Source of the DNA: CAZDRB01 sp964507925
GTDB lineage: Bacteria; Patescibacteriota; Microgenomatia; UBA1400; UBA12108
NCBI GenBank assembly: GCA_964507925.1
Contig: CAZDRB010000004.1
Location: forward strand, 1-24,975
Direction of reading: 5' to 3'
DNA: 24,975 bases
Part shown: in pieces, positions 7,806 to 14,994 of the stretch
Numbering within the stretch: the stretch's first letter is position 1
Layout of the letters: each line of letters begins with the position of its first letter
Translations under genes and position numbers: made by a program
The notes under the pieces: generated by a model
What the model was told of the DNA's origin: nothing
The model's database searches: none
Seen by the model: only the letters and a program-made list of their open reading frames with translations

Positions 7806-9020
7806 TTATTTTAGCACAGAAGCGATGATTTGATCTAGGGGGAGAGTGGTTTGTTCTCTAGTCTCCAGATTTTTGAGGGTGAGGGTATTGTCCTTGATCT
7901 CTTGCTCTCCGAGAACGAGGGCGTAGGGGATGCCCTTGCGGTCGGCGTATTTAAACTGCTTGTCGAGTTTATCCGAAGGATCTGGATAGAGCTCGGTATT
8001 GATACCAGCATTCCTCAGGGTTTGTGCGACCTTCAAGGTCGGACCTTGTAGGGCTGGGTTAAAGATGGTGGCGAGGACCTGGGTCTTCGACTTTGAGGTC
8101 GGGATAAGCCCTAGTTCGTCTGCTGCCTCGACCGTGCGGTCAAAGCCATAGGCAACACCTGTTGCAGGAATCGAGAGGCCAGTGAGCCTCTCCATCATGC
8201 CGTCGTAGCGTTCTCCGCCTCCGACTGAGCCAACTTTGTAGTCCTCGATCACGATCTCCCAGATAGGACCCTCGGAGTAGGAGAATGAGCGGGCGAGCGT
8301 GGGCTCAAAGCGGTAGAGATCACTGCTAAAGCCAGCATTTTCTAGATAGCTGATGATGGTTTTGACGGTCTCATCGGGCTTGATGTTTTGGACTTGGTCA
8401 AGATACGCTTTGGCCCCTGACTCACTAATCCCTTTTTTGACCATGTCGGCGATGACTCCGTCCTCGCCAATCTTTTTGAGCTTGTCGATTGCGACGATTG
8501 CCTCATATGGAATATCTTTCATGAGGTCGCGGTTGTTGAAGATAATCACTGGCTTTTTGAAGCCGAGTTTGAGATAGGTGTCGAGGTTGACCGCGATGAC
8601 CTCGGCATCCGCACTGGCGTCTTTGACCCCGAAAATATCGAGGTCAAACTGGGTAAACTCACGATAACGTCCCTTTTGTGGATTTTCAGCGCGGAATACC
8701 GATTGCACCTGGTAACGACGGAAGGGGAAGGTGAGGTTGTTTTGGTTGGCTGCTACGTAGCGACAAGTGGGGACTGTTTGGTCGTAGCGGAGCATGACCT
8801 CACGACCACCGTTGTCCGTGAATTTGTAAAAGAGTTTCTCGTCTTCGCCGATTTCTCCTTTGAATAGACTATATGGCTCGAGGGTAGGGGACTCGATGGG
8901 TTCGTATCCCCAGAGTTCGGCTGTTTTGGTCATGATTGCCTTGACCCACGCACGCTTAGCGGCATCTTGAGGCAAGATGTCGCGAAAACCTTTGAGTGTT
9001 TGCAGGTTTTGTTTTTGCAT
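7806..9020 (-). CDS. hisS: histidyl-tRNA synthetase
   Basis: 404 residues from ATG 9020; a class II synthetase that charges tRNA-His. Visible: GFRDILPQDAAKR (N-terminal helix), MLRYDQTVP, motif 2 region RAENPQKGRYREFTQFDLDIFG (~108-130), histidine loop GGGERYDGM (~264), motif 3 GVAYGFDRTVEA, and a C-terminal anticodon-binding domain ending LVLGEQEIKDNTLTLKNLETREQTTL. Two longer starts are open (9029 and 9140). A perfect TATAAT at 9033-9028 leaves only 7 nt before ATG 9020, and the family begins near QTLKGFRDILP, so 9020 is chosen. GAAGG before 9029 is the competing reading. Confidence 0.93.
   Translation of the reverse strand: MQKQNLQTLKGFRDILPQDAAKRAWVKAIMTKTAELWGYEPIESPTLEPYSLFKGEIGEDEKLFYKFTDNGGREVMLRYDQTVPTCRYVAANQNNLTFPFRRYQVQSVFRAENPQKGRYREFTQFDLDIFGVKDASADAEVIAVNLDTYLKLGFKKPVIIFNNRDLMKDIPYEAIVAIDKLKKIGEDGVIADMVKKGISESGAKAYLDQVQNIKPDETVKTIISYLENAGFSSDLYRFEPTLARSFSYSEGPIWEIVIEDYKVGSVGGGERYDGMMERLTGLSIPATGVAYGFDRTVEAADELGLIPTSKSKTQVLATIFNPALQGPTLKVAQTLRNAGINTELYPDPSDKLDKQFKYADRKGIPYALVLGEQEIKDNTLTLKNLETREQTTLPLDQIIASVLK
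7808..7816 (-). promoter_or_regulatory. extended -10 promoter of rpmE, leaderless type
   Basis: Minus-strand TG-C-TAAAAT runs from 7816 to 7808, then AACCCCT (7 nt), then the rpmE ATG at 7800. The predicted RNA start is 7801 or 7800. The element overlaps the 3' end of hisS. Confidence 0.65.
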
Positions 9021-9027
9021 AGAGTTC

Positions 9028-9033
9028 ATTATA
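9028..9033 (-). promoter_or_regulatory. perfect -10 element of hisS, leaderless type
   Basis: TATAAT on the minus strand, followed by GAACTCT and ATG at 9020. It sits in the 19-bp gap after the GNAT stop codon and overlaps the alternative ATG at 9029. No good -35 is seen. Confidence 0.65.
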
Positions 9034-9039
9034 CCTTCT

Positions 9040-9669
9040 TTAATAACTTGTGTAGCCAGCAAGGAGAATGCGGTCACCTTGTGGTCTCTCGGTATCTTGT
9101 TCGCCTGACAATATTTTTTGTAGTCCGATGTTTGTGGCAATGCGTGCCATGGGTGATGAGTCTAGTGTACGCACAACCCATGGGAGCTTGGTTTGTGCGA
9201 CAGTTTGTTTGACTAACTGTGTCGCATATCTCTTACCACGATAGTCGTCTTTAACACCTGTTTCGGAAAAGTAAAAGATGCGACTGGGTAGTTGCTTGGT
9301 TGCGCTTAAAACTCTCGCTTGCATATCAGGAGTATTCCATTTACTTTTGGCGAGTTCATTTTTACTTGTTTCGAATCCCCAGGAGAATGCAACTGGGAGA
9401 TTATTTACAGTGCCTAAAAATGCGATAGCACCTGTTCTAGTAATTTCACCTGCAATATAATCGGTTGTCTCCTCAATTGGATAGGCTTCTTTACGACGAC
9501 AGCCGCAAGGACAGCTTGACCCAATGGGCTCACTCGAAAATTCGTCTGTACTACCACAGCGGGATACTTCGTTCCATGGTGATGCAGCAAATACCTGAGC
9601 ATAGAGTGCTGCGACAAGTGTCAGTACCCTCAAATCAGGTTTTAGCCTACTTACTTCAATATTTGACAT
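9040..9669 (-). CDS. GNAT-family N-acetyltransferase with a Cys cluster
   Basis: 209 residues. The start (LRVLTLVAALYAQVFAASPWNE) and the acetyl-CoA region FYFSETGVKDDYRGKRYATQLVKQ (~131-155; the R/Q-x-x-G-x-G/A-like element is YRGKRYA) are those of GNAT enzymes, which move an acetyl group from acetyl-CoA to an amine. Residues 38-57 hold Cys38, Cys53, Cys55 and Cys57 (SRCG ... CPCGC), a possible zinc knuckle between the first strand and the core. GAAGGAG precedes the ATG. It overlaps the M20 gene by 19 bp. Substrate unknown. Confidence 0.75.
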   Translation of the reverse strand: MSNIEVSRLKPDLRVLTLVAALYAQVFAASPWNEVSRCGSTDEFSSEPIGSSCPCGCRRKEAYPIEETTDYIAGEITRTGAIAFLGTVNNLPVAFSWGFETSKNELAKSKWNTPDMQARVLSATKQLPSRIFYFSETGVKDDYRGKRYATQLVKQTVAQTKLPWVVRTLDSSPMARIATNIGLQKILSGEQDTERPQGDRILLAGYTSY

Positions 9670-10751
9670 ATGAACTCCTTCGTTTTTTCTAAATTATTAA
9701 TTTCGACATACTCGTTGGGAGTGTGGGCAATTACCAGATTGCCGGCGCCAAGCGTGAGGCAGGGAACTTTTCCAAAAGTTTGCCAGAGCATTTGAAGATC
9801 GATGTAGCCCAACGAGGGTTCGCAGTTTCCAGGCAAGCCAAGACCTTCAAGTTGTTTTGGTGGGGTTAACCAAGAGCCCAGATCGTGACGAACAGTAAAA
9901 TCTTCAAGCTCGAGTTTGGCGCTCCGAGCGTATTGTGCTAGGAGGTCTCTGACTTTGGCTGCAGTAAGCTCTTTTACTGCGGGGCGGATGTCGAGGACAA
10001 ACTCCGCGAGGTCGGCGATGTTGTTGCCCTGACGACCATAGTTTGGACCTCCTAGATCCAATCCTCCCTGACAGTAGGCAACATTGAGCGTCGAAGTTCC
10101 AAGAATTGGATCACTATACTTGGTAGCGAGTTGTCGCTTGAGTTTGTTGATCAAGTTGACTCCACTAGCTATGGCATTGACCCCAAGTTCGGGGCGACCG
10201 GCGTGTCCAGTCTTGCCTCGGAGGCGAAAGCTGACCTCGATTAGTCCTCGGCAACCTATTCCTATCTGACCCGCCGAGCCGTCGAGCGAGATGATTATTT
10301 TTGGTTTAATTCGATCTCTGTATTCATCGACAAACGCGCGCATTCCGGCAAAGTCATATTCTTCGTCGATATAGCAGAGCACCATGAGCCCTCGCGTGTC
10401 TTTTGCCTCACTGACTGCGGTGAGTAGGGCGGCAAGTGAGCCCTTCATGTCTGTTGCACCAAGGCCGTAGAGCCTGTCGTTTTTGATGACAGGATCAAGT
10501 GGGTTGGTAATCCAGCCAGCTCTCGTTTCTACCGTATCGATGTGGCCAACCATGAGGAGCTTGGTCGGATATCCGTCAGTTGCGATTATGTTGAAGCGAC
10601 CATCTTTGACTGGTTGCTTGATAACTTTGAGATCTGTATTTTTTCTGAGCCAGTTATAGATAAACTCGCCAATTTTTTGCTCGTCACAACCTGACCCTAC
10701 CCAAGAGGGGATCGAGATTAGTTTTTGTGCTAGTTCTATCGTAATGTTCAC
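9651..10751 (-). CDS. M20 family metallopeptidase (ArgE/DapE-like deacylase)
   Basis: 366 residues from a GTG start. The M20 zinc ligands can be followed: MVGHIDTV (His, ~residue 69), GATDMKGSLAAL (bridging Asp, ~99), YIDEEYDFAG (catalytic and ligand Glu, ~131), IISLDGSAGQIG (Asp) and IAHTPNEYVEI (last His). A dimerisation lid domain lies between (GKTGHAGRPELGVNAI). Relatives remove acyl groups from N-acetylornithine or N-succinyl-diaminopimelate, or cut dipeptides. No arginine or lysine pathway genes are near, so a peptide-scavenging role is as likely. AAGGAG precedes the GTG. The start overlaps the upstream stop as GTGA. Confidence 0.9.
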   Translation of the reverse strand: MNITIELAQKLISIPSWVGSGCDEQKIGEFIYNWLRKNTDLKVIKQPVKDGRFNIIATDGYPTKLLMVGHIDTVETRAGWITNPLDPVIKNDRLYGLGATDMKGSLAALLTAVSEAKDTRGLMVLCYIDEEYDFAGMRAFVDEYRDRIKPKIIISLDGSAGQIGIGCRGLIEVSFRLRGKTGHAGRPELGVNAIASGVNLINKLKRQLATKYSDPILGTSTLNVAYCQGGLDLGGPNYGRQGNNIADLAEFVLDIRPAVKELTAAKVRDLLAQYARSAKLELEDFTVRHDLGSWLTPPKQLEGLGLPGNCEPSLGYIDLQMLWQTFGKVPCLTLGAGNLVIAHTPNEYVEINNLEKTKEFICQILK

Positions 10752-11092
10752 ATGTCTCCTTCCATAGTTGGCCAGTTATTGGCGGGATCACTTGCGCGGC
10801 TATAGCTTATTTGTCGCTCTAAGCTGTCAATTCGAGCTTGTAAGCTTCTTACAACAGAGGCAATATCTAATTCTTGAGATTTTGGCTCAACTTTTCTCCA
10901 CATCGCTTGCCAGGCAGAGTATCTTTCCTGGTATGTAGCAGATTCTTCCTCGTTTTCTGGCGGTTTGAAGTATTTGCTTTTGCGACCTGGATTCCACTCC
11001 TGATCGATTAGTTCTTGAGGAGTACGACTGTCTCTTACCCAGTTGGGGAGGTTGTCGTCTGGCCGTCTTTTTGTTTCATTAGTATTTGTCAT
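10748..11092 (-). CDS. hypothetical protein, hydrophilic, C-terminal coiled coil
   Basis: 114 residues, not recognised. The first ~75 residues are rich in charged residues, Pro and Trp (NWVRDSRTPQELIDQEWNPGR) without a membrane segment. Residues ~78-97 (IASVVRSLQARIDSLERQI) form a short heptad-like helix that could dimerise. It is first in the unit with the M20 peptidase and GNAT genes. AAGGAA stands before the ATG, but a TATAAA 8 nt upstream of the ATG could equally be a -10 for a near-leaderless message. Confidence 0.7.
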   Translation of the reverse strand: MTNTNETKRRPDDNLPNWVRDSRTPQELIDQEWNPGRKSKYFKPPENEEESATYQERYSAWQAMWRKVEPKSQELDIASVVRSLQARIDSLERQISYSRASDPANNWPTMEGDM

Positions 11093-11113
11093 ATATTCCT
11101 TTTATATTAATAA

Positions 11114-11171
11114 GACCCCACTTTTCCCGCTTAGCGGGATTCGTTGGGGGTTGTTGCGCATTACGCAACAA
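11114..11171. repeat. two adjacent hairpins upstream of the 10748-11092 gene
   Basis: Two stem-loops lie side by side. CCCGC-TTA-GCGGG (11126-11138) is enclosed by an outer ACCCC/GGGGT pairing (11115-11119 with 11147-11151). TTGTTGCG-CATTA-CGCAACAA (11151-11171) has an 8-bp perfect stem. With the terminator at 11170-11190 they make three successive hairpins. Both strands could form them. They may be an attenuator or processing signal for the minus-strand gene downstream, or interspersed palindromes. Confidence 0.6.
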
Positions 11172-11190
11172 AAACCCGCCTGGTGGCGGG
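11170..11190 (-). terminator. rho-independent terminator after the 11328-11969 gene
   Basis: On the minus strand the stem CCCGCC with loop ACCA and GGCGGG is followed by TTTTT. It lies about 140 bp downstream of the stop of the secreted-protein gene and ends that unit before the next one begins at 11092. Confidence 0.7.
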
Positions 11191-11327
11191 GTATGGGAAC
11201 TGACTAATTGTCTGTTTTTTACGCGAAATGCGCCCCCGCCACGATTGTGTGGGAGCTATGATGAATAGATGTAGAACGAACGTTTTGGTTCATAGTGGAG
11301 GGTAATATAGCACGAGCTGGGAATTTG

Positions 11328-11969
11328 TCAAATTTTCATCAAAATTGTCGCGGTCAAGTCCTCGTCTTTATCAACGGTTGCAGTAAAGACGATCTTGTCG
11401 CCGATTTCAAGATCAGTTAGCTCGATTAGCTCAGATGGCGTTTTGATCACGGTTTTTGTGGTAAAGAAAATCTCTTGAGTTTCCTCGCCACGAGCTAGTT
11501 CTAGGCTAGATTTGTTAATGGCGGAGATTGTGCCGTGACCAGATGACTTGGCTGGAGCGGTGATTGGGGACGTGCTCACGATGATGCGCCTGGCTGAGAG
11601 CGTATCGCCTTCCTCAAAATAGCCCATGGCAATGATATAGTCGTCGATCTGGATGTTCTCGGCTTTGATTGTGGCCGATCCTGGGGTTCTGAGGATAGTT
11701 GCGTCCTCGTGAATTGAGACCGTTTTTTCGCCATCCTTATCCTCGAGAATAATGTTGGTTTTGATTAGATCTTTGACCGTGCCGATATAGGCACGAGCTA
11801 GGGAGAGGGTAGAGTCAGTAGTTTCGCCTTCCAAGCTCTCTTGAAGGCGTTTCTTGAGATTTTCGGTGACTTCTGCACTAGAAGTTGGATCTTCTTGAGC
11901 CAAAATGGGAAGGCTGTAGCTAAGTGAAAATAGTGCGATGAATAGGAATATTATGATTTTTTTCTGCAT
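11328..11969 (-). CDS. secreted protein with two DUF5666-like beta domains
   Basis: 213 residues. A clear signal peptide covers ~1-24 (KKIIIFLFIALFSLSYSLPILAQ, likely cut after AQ). After a short helical part (~30-50) come two similar modules: YIGTVKDLIKTNIILED ... IQIDDYIIAMGYFEEGDTLSARRII, and GHGTISAINKSSLELAR ... LEIGDKIVFTATVDKDEDLTATIL. The pattern G-T-(V/I)-x6-I/L ... GD.I.A.G is that of small OB-like DUF5666 domains in exported proteins of unknown role. No lipobox Cys is seen. It follows the anchored Ig-like protein gene on the same strand. Confidence 0.75.
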   Translation of the reverse strand: MQKKIIIFLFIALFSLSYSLPILAQEDPTSSAEVTENLKKRLQESLEGETTDSTLSLARAYIGTVKDLIKTNIILEDKDGEKTVSIHEDATILRTPGSATIKAENIQIDDYIIAMGYFEEGDTLSARRIIVSTSPITAPAKSSGHGTISAINKSSLELARGEETQEIFFTTKTVIKTPSELIELTDLEIGDKIVFTATVDKDEDLTATILMKI

Positions 11970-11993
11970 ATCTATTTTGAAGATTACACTCTA

Positions 11994-12440
11994 TCATAAC
12001 TCGGCAGTTGTGTATACAGCGCTCAAAGTCTTTTCGACACTAGTGCCGTCTGCCTGATAAACATTAATTTTGATCGAGTTGGCGCCCTGGACGAGGGCGA
12101 TGTTTTGGCTAAAGATGCCGAGATCACTTGGGACTATAAGATATTCAGCCTTTTCTCCAAGAATTGCGATGTAGGTGCCAGGGAGGGTTTTGCCAGAAAG
12201 AGTCATTTCTGGTTCTGAGGAGACGGTGTTGTCGGGGGTTGTAAGTTCGAGGAATAATCCTGACTTTTCGGAGCTATCAGACTTTGAACCAAAAGTATTT
12301 TTGAGTGATTCTTTGGTTGGTAGGGCGAGCGTGTTGAGTGCGGTCCTAGCTCTAAGTACTCCGCCTGTGACAACGAGCGCAATGATCAACCCTATAATTA
12401 CAGCTACAGTGGCTTCTTTTTTGATTTTCATCTTGGCCAT
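11994..12440 (-). CDS. membrane-anchored protein with a bacterial Ig-like domain
   Basis: 148 residues. One N-terminal membrane helix (~10-29, ATVAVIIGLIIALVVTGGVL), then a spacer, then a domain at ~65-145 with TTPDNTVSSEPEMTLSGKTLPGTYIAILGE ... SQNIALVQGANSIKINVYQADGTSVEKTL. That is the look of an all-beta Ig-like fold of the glucodextranase-B type often found in surface proteins. A minus-strand TTGACA (12469-12464), 17 bp and TAGACT (12446-12441) would start the RNA near 12434. This suggests translation may begin at ATG 12431 (MKIKKEA) rather than 12440. Confidence 0.75.
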   Translation of the reverse strand: MAKMKIKKEATVAVIIGLIIALVVTGGVLRARTALNTLALPTKESLKNTFGSKSDSSEKSGLFLELTTPDNTVSSEPEMTLSGKTLPGTYIAILGEKAEYLIVPSDLGIFSQNIALVQGANSIKINVYQADGTSVEKTLSAVYTTAEL

Positions 12441-12469
12441 AGTCTAATAGGGGATGATTTTAATGTCAA
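12441..12469 (-). promoter_or_regulatory. promoter of the Ig-like protein gene
   Basis: Perfect TTGACA (minus strand, 12469-12464), a spacer of exactly 17 bp, and TAGACT (12446-12441). It stands back to back with the promoter of the MBL-fold gene; the two -35 regions overlap. Confidence 0.55.
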
Positions 12470-12484
12470 TGGTTGATACGGCTG

Positions 12485-12493
12485 TGCTAGAAT
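12485..12493 (+). promoter_or_regulatory. extended -10 promoter of the MBL-fold gene and dnaB, leaderless type
   Basis: TG-C-TAGAAT followed by six bases, AGAGGC, and the ATG at 12500. The predicted RNA start equals the A of the ATG. Confidence 0.65.
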
Positions 12494-12499
12494 AGAGGC

Positions 12500-12991
12500 A
12501 TGGAGATAACGTATTTGGGCAAAAATAATTTTAAGTTAAAAACCAAGCGTGGGACTGTGACCCTCGAGTCAGACAAGCTAACCATGTCTCACAAAAATGG
12601 TGGCGAGGATTTTTATATTACTGCCCCCGGCGAGTACGAAGTAGAGGGGATCTCTGTTTTTGGTTATAAGACAGAAGAAACAACTGCTTATGTCATCCAG
12701 GCTGAGGAAGTGAGAGTTTTGTTTGTTGATCGCCTAAGCAAGCCACTGAGCGAGAAAAACCTCTCCGAGCTAGAAAATGTTGATGTTGCGATAGTCCCAG
12801 TTGAGGGAGGTGAGACCAAGACCGTGATTGAGGTTTTGACAAAACTCGAGCCTTATTATGTTTTGCCTTTCAAGGATGGAGCAAAAAAGTTTGTTCAAGA
12901 CTATGATCACGGATCAAGGAGTGTAAAGAGTTTGAGCCTGAGCAAGCTCGCGCTCCCCGAAGATTTAACCGAAGTCATTGTGTTTGAGTAG
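12500..12991 (+). CDS. MBL-fold protein lacking metal ligands
   Basis: 163 residues. The opening MEITYLGKNNFKLKTKRGTVTLE matches UPF0173-like MBL proteins (normally ITYLGHSCFLIE), and FYITAPGEYEVEGISVFGY and VDVAIVPVEGG fit the same fold. The HxHxDH motif and other zinc ligands are absent (GHSCF has become GKNNF), and the protein is shorter than the ~220 residues of active relatives. It is therefore probably not a hydrolase; a scaffold or regulatory role is an inference. It starts the unit and is followed 4 bp later by dnaB. Confidence 0.75.
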   Translation: MEITYLGKNNFKLKTKRGTVTLESDKLTMSHKNGGEDFYITAPGEYEVEGISVFGYKTEETTAYVIQAEEVRVLFVDRLSKPLSEKNLSELENVDVAIVPVEGGETKTVIEVLTKLEPYYVLPFKDGAKKFVQDYDHGSRSVKSLSLSKLALPEDLTEVIVFE

Positions 12992-12995
12992 AAAT

Positions 12996-14306
12996 ATGGC
13001 GGTAAGCAAAGTTCCTCCCCATAGCGACGAGGCAGAGCGAAGTGTCCTGGGATCGATCCTATTGGACCGCGACGCGATAGTTCAGGTTTCGGAGTTTTTG
13101 CAGCCAGAACATTTTTATCAAGCCAAGCACGGCGATATTTATCGGGCGATGGTTGCCTTGTTTGAAGCACGTGAGCCAATTGATCTTGTGACTTTGCCGC
13201 AAAAGCTAAAGGCGCTTAAGCTCCTGGCTCAGGTTGGCGGAGTGAGCTATATCTCGACCTTAGTTGAGGGGGTGCCAAGTTCTGCCAACATCAAGCATTA
13301 CGGCGAGATTATCCAGGGTTATTACACCAGGCGTAGGCTGATTTCTGACTCCTCAAGCATGATCGAGATGTCCTTTGATGAAGGGAGCGATGTCTCGACG
13401 ATTCTTGACCAAGCAGAGCAGAAGGTATTTTCACTTTCGCAAGCGAGCATGAGGCAAGGCTTTTTGCCGATTCGAAATGTTCTGGCCGAGAGCTTTGACC
13501 GCCTTGACGAGCTGTCAAAAAAGTCTGGATCACTCCGAGGGGTCTCGACTGGATTTAATGACCTGGACAATTGTCTGGCTGGAATGCAAGACTCCAATCT
13601 TTTGATCTTAGCAGCGAGGCCGGGAATGGGAAAAACCGCGTTTTCCCTCAATATTGCTCAGCATGCGAGTGTAGTGGACAAAGTACCGGTCGGGATATTT
13701 TCTCTTGAAATGAGCAAAGAGGAACTGGTGGATCGTATGCTTGTTGCAGAAGCCGATATTGACGCCTGGAGGCTAAAAACTGGCAAACTTACCTCCACCG
13801 ACTTTGAGAAACTATCTGGTGCGATGGGGGTACTGGCTGAGGCACCATTATTTATTGATGATACGCCAGGTATCTCGGTACTTGAGATGAGAACGAAGGC
13901 AAGGAGACTCAAGTCGGAGCATAACGTGGGACTAATTGTTGTCGACTATCTCCAGTTGGTGAAGGGGAGGAATCTCGAGAATAGAGTCCAGGAAGTGGCT
14001 GAGATCTCCCAGGGACTCAAGAACTTGGCGCGCGAGCTCAAGGTGCCAGTACTTGCCTTGTCGCAGCTATCCCGCTCGATCGAGCACCGCGGATCTGGGA
14101 GCTCGCCGCAGCTATCTGACCTTCGCGAATCTGGATCGATTGAGCAAGACGCGGACGTTGTCATGTTCTTGTACCGTGAGGATGTTGAGGACTTGTCCAA
14201 TATCAAGCTCAACGTGGCCAAGCACAGAAACGGGGCACTCCGGACGATTGACCTGAGGTTCAAGGGCGAGCGCGTTAGGTTTTATGGCGTGGACAAGAGT
14301 AGGTAA
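12996..14306 (+). CDS. dnaB: replicative DNA helicase DnaB
   Basis: 436 residues. The N-terminal domain (SDEAERSVLGSILLDRDAI ... QPEHFYQAKHGDIYRAM) is joined by a linker to a RecA-like motor. Walker A is ARPGMGKTAFS (~206-216), Walker B LIVVDYLQLV (~312-321), then LSQLSRSIEHR, the arginine-finger region LRESGSIEQDADVVMFLYR, and the end VAKHRNGALRTIDLRF. It forms the hexameric ring that unwinds DNA at the replication fork. ATG 12996 is chosen over 12978, which lies inside the preceding gene; the family begins near PPHSDEAE. No intein is present. Confidence 0.97.
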   Translation: MAVSKVPPHSDEAERSVLGSILLDRDAIVQVSEFLQPEHFYQAKHGDIYRAMVALFEAREPIDLVTLPQKLKALKLLAQVGGVSYISTLVEGVPSSANIKHYGEIIQGYYTRRRLISDSSSMIEMSFDEGSDVSTILDQAEQKVFSLSQASMRQGFLPIRNVLAESFDRLDELSKKSGSLRGVSTGFNDLDNCLAGMQDSNLLILAARPGMGKTAFSLNIAQHASVVDKVPVGIFSLEMSKEELVDRMLVAEADIDAWRLKTGKLTSTDFEKLSGAMGVLAEAPLFIDDTPGISVLEMRTKARRLKSEHNVGLIVVDYLQLVKGRNLENRVQEVAEISQGLKNLARELKVPVLALSQLSRSIEHRGSGSSPQLSDLRESGSIEQDADVVMFLYREDVEDLSNIKLNVAKHRNGALRTIDLRFKGERVRFYGVDKSR

Positions 14307-14315
14307 TGATAAAAT
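14307..14315 (+). promoter_or_regulatory. extended -10 promoter of tRNA-Leu
   Basis: TG-A-TAAAAT right after the dnaB stop codon. The predicted RNA start near 14322 is about 3 nt before the mature tRNA 5' end. Confidence 0.6.
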
Positions 14316-14324
14316 AGTTTTTAA

Positions 14325-14411
14325 GCCTGGGTGGCGGAATGGTATACGCGCGAGTCTCAAAAACTCGTGGTTGTAATGACCTTGAGAGTTCGAGTCTCTC
14401 CCCAGGCACCA
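14325..14411 (+). tRNA. tRNA-Leu (anticodon CAA)
   Basis: 87 nt including an encoded CCA. The acceptor stem pairs GCCTGGG (14325-14331) with CCCAGGC (14401-14407). The D arm is GCG...CGC. The anticodon stem CGAGT/ACTCG holds the loop CTCAAAA, with CAA at 34-36 reading the Leu codon UUG. A class II variable arm has a GGT/ACC stem. The T arm GAGAG-TTCGAGT-CTCTC is perfect. The long variable arm and anticodon agree on leucine. Discriminator A and CCA follow at 14408-14411. Confidence 0.97.
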
Positions 14412-14450
14412 GTAACTAATAATTTTGAAAACTCTCCCTGTTTTGTAGCT

Positions 14451-14618
14451 TTAGGTCTTACCGTAAGGCAAAGTTTGATCAACTTTGGTAGTTAATACAT
14501 TGTTCAGCAAAGGGTGTTTTCTGATGTTCGCTTTAAGAATTAGAGAATTTGCTTTTTGACGTTTAGCCTGAGGAATATCATCAACTCCACGTAATTCATA
14601 ATCTGTAATTCGGCGCAT
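14451..14618 (-). CDS. small ORF, 55 residues, unknown
   Basis: Starts MRRITDYELRGVDDIPQAKR, is very basic in the middle (KRQKANSLILKANIRKH) and ends DQTLPYGKT before TAA. An in-frame TGA five codons upstream of the ATG closes the frame, so it is not a simple 3' remnant of a longer frame in this window. Codon use is A+T-rich like the neighbouring island. No ribosome binding site or clear promoter is visible. It may be a genuine small protein or a gene fragment. Confidence 0.4.
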   Translation of the reverse strand: MRRITDYELRGVDDIPQAKRQKANSLILKANIRKHPLLNNVLTTKVDQTLPYGKT

Positions 14619-14632
14619 AAGGAAGCGCGGAT

Positions 14633-14661
14633 TTCACAATTATTGGCAAATGTCTTATAAT
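14633..14661 (+). promoter_or_regulatory. promoter of the orphan gene cluster
   Basis: TTCACA (14633-14638), a 17-bp spacer and perfect TATAAT (14656-14661). The predicted RNA start near 14668 leaves a leader of about 80 nt before the ATG at 14749, unlike most first genes in this window. Confidence 0.75.
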
Positions 14662-14748
14662 ATACTGATGTGTGATCAAGTATCCTGCAAAAAAGTGTCT
14701 AAAAGTTAGCTGTTTTAGCGAAAATAATTAAGTAGGGCAATAAATATT

Positions 14749-14994
14749 ATGAAAAATAATGAACTAACTGGTATAAATCTATGGGAACAGGAGCTGAATG
14801 GACATGCCACACTTTTTAGGATTGAAAGAGACGGAAGGTTTCTCTCTGTTGTTTCAGCCGAGCATTTTTCAGAACAGGCGGCGAGGTATTTTCAAGATGA
14901 AATTGTGCCAGAGATATCTAAGCCTAGAAACTGGTATTTTTTGATAGAGGGAAAAGATTCAAACATTCATGAGTGCGCGGTAATGAAAAAATAG
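14749..14994 (+). CDS. hypothetical protein, 81 residues, island gene 1
   Basis: Not recognised. A compact soluble protein: GHATLFRIERDGRFLSVVSAEHFSEQAARYFQDE, then EISKPRNWYFLIEGKDSNIHEC. The alternating hydrophobic pattern suggests a small alpha/beta fold. No signal peptide or membrane helix. A+T-rich codon use (AGA, ATA, AAA). Its last 22 bp overlap the next gene, so expression of the two is likely coupled. It could be the small partner of a two- or three-gene system. Confidence 0.6.
   Translation: MKNNELTGINLWEQELNGHATLFRIERDGRFLSVVSAEHFSEQAARYFQDEIVPEISKPRNWYFLIEGKDSNIHECAVMKK

Larger units (their letters stand above)
14412..14748. other. A+T-rich spacer between tRNA-Leu and the orphan gene cluster
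   Basis: 337 bp, clearly richer in A+T than the flanking housekeeping genes. It holds a small minus-strand ORF (14451-14618), a good plus-strand promoter (14633-14661) and a CTAAAA/TTTTAG inverted repeat before the gene at 14749. No terminator for the tRNA is obvious, and no copy of the tRNA 3' end is seen. Confidence 0.6.

Noticed and set aside
11093..11327. SRP RNA or another small housekeeping RNA in the intergenic region
   Set aside because: The conserved SRP core and other family marks are absent; hairpins and a terminator explain what is visible.
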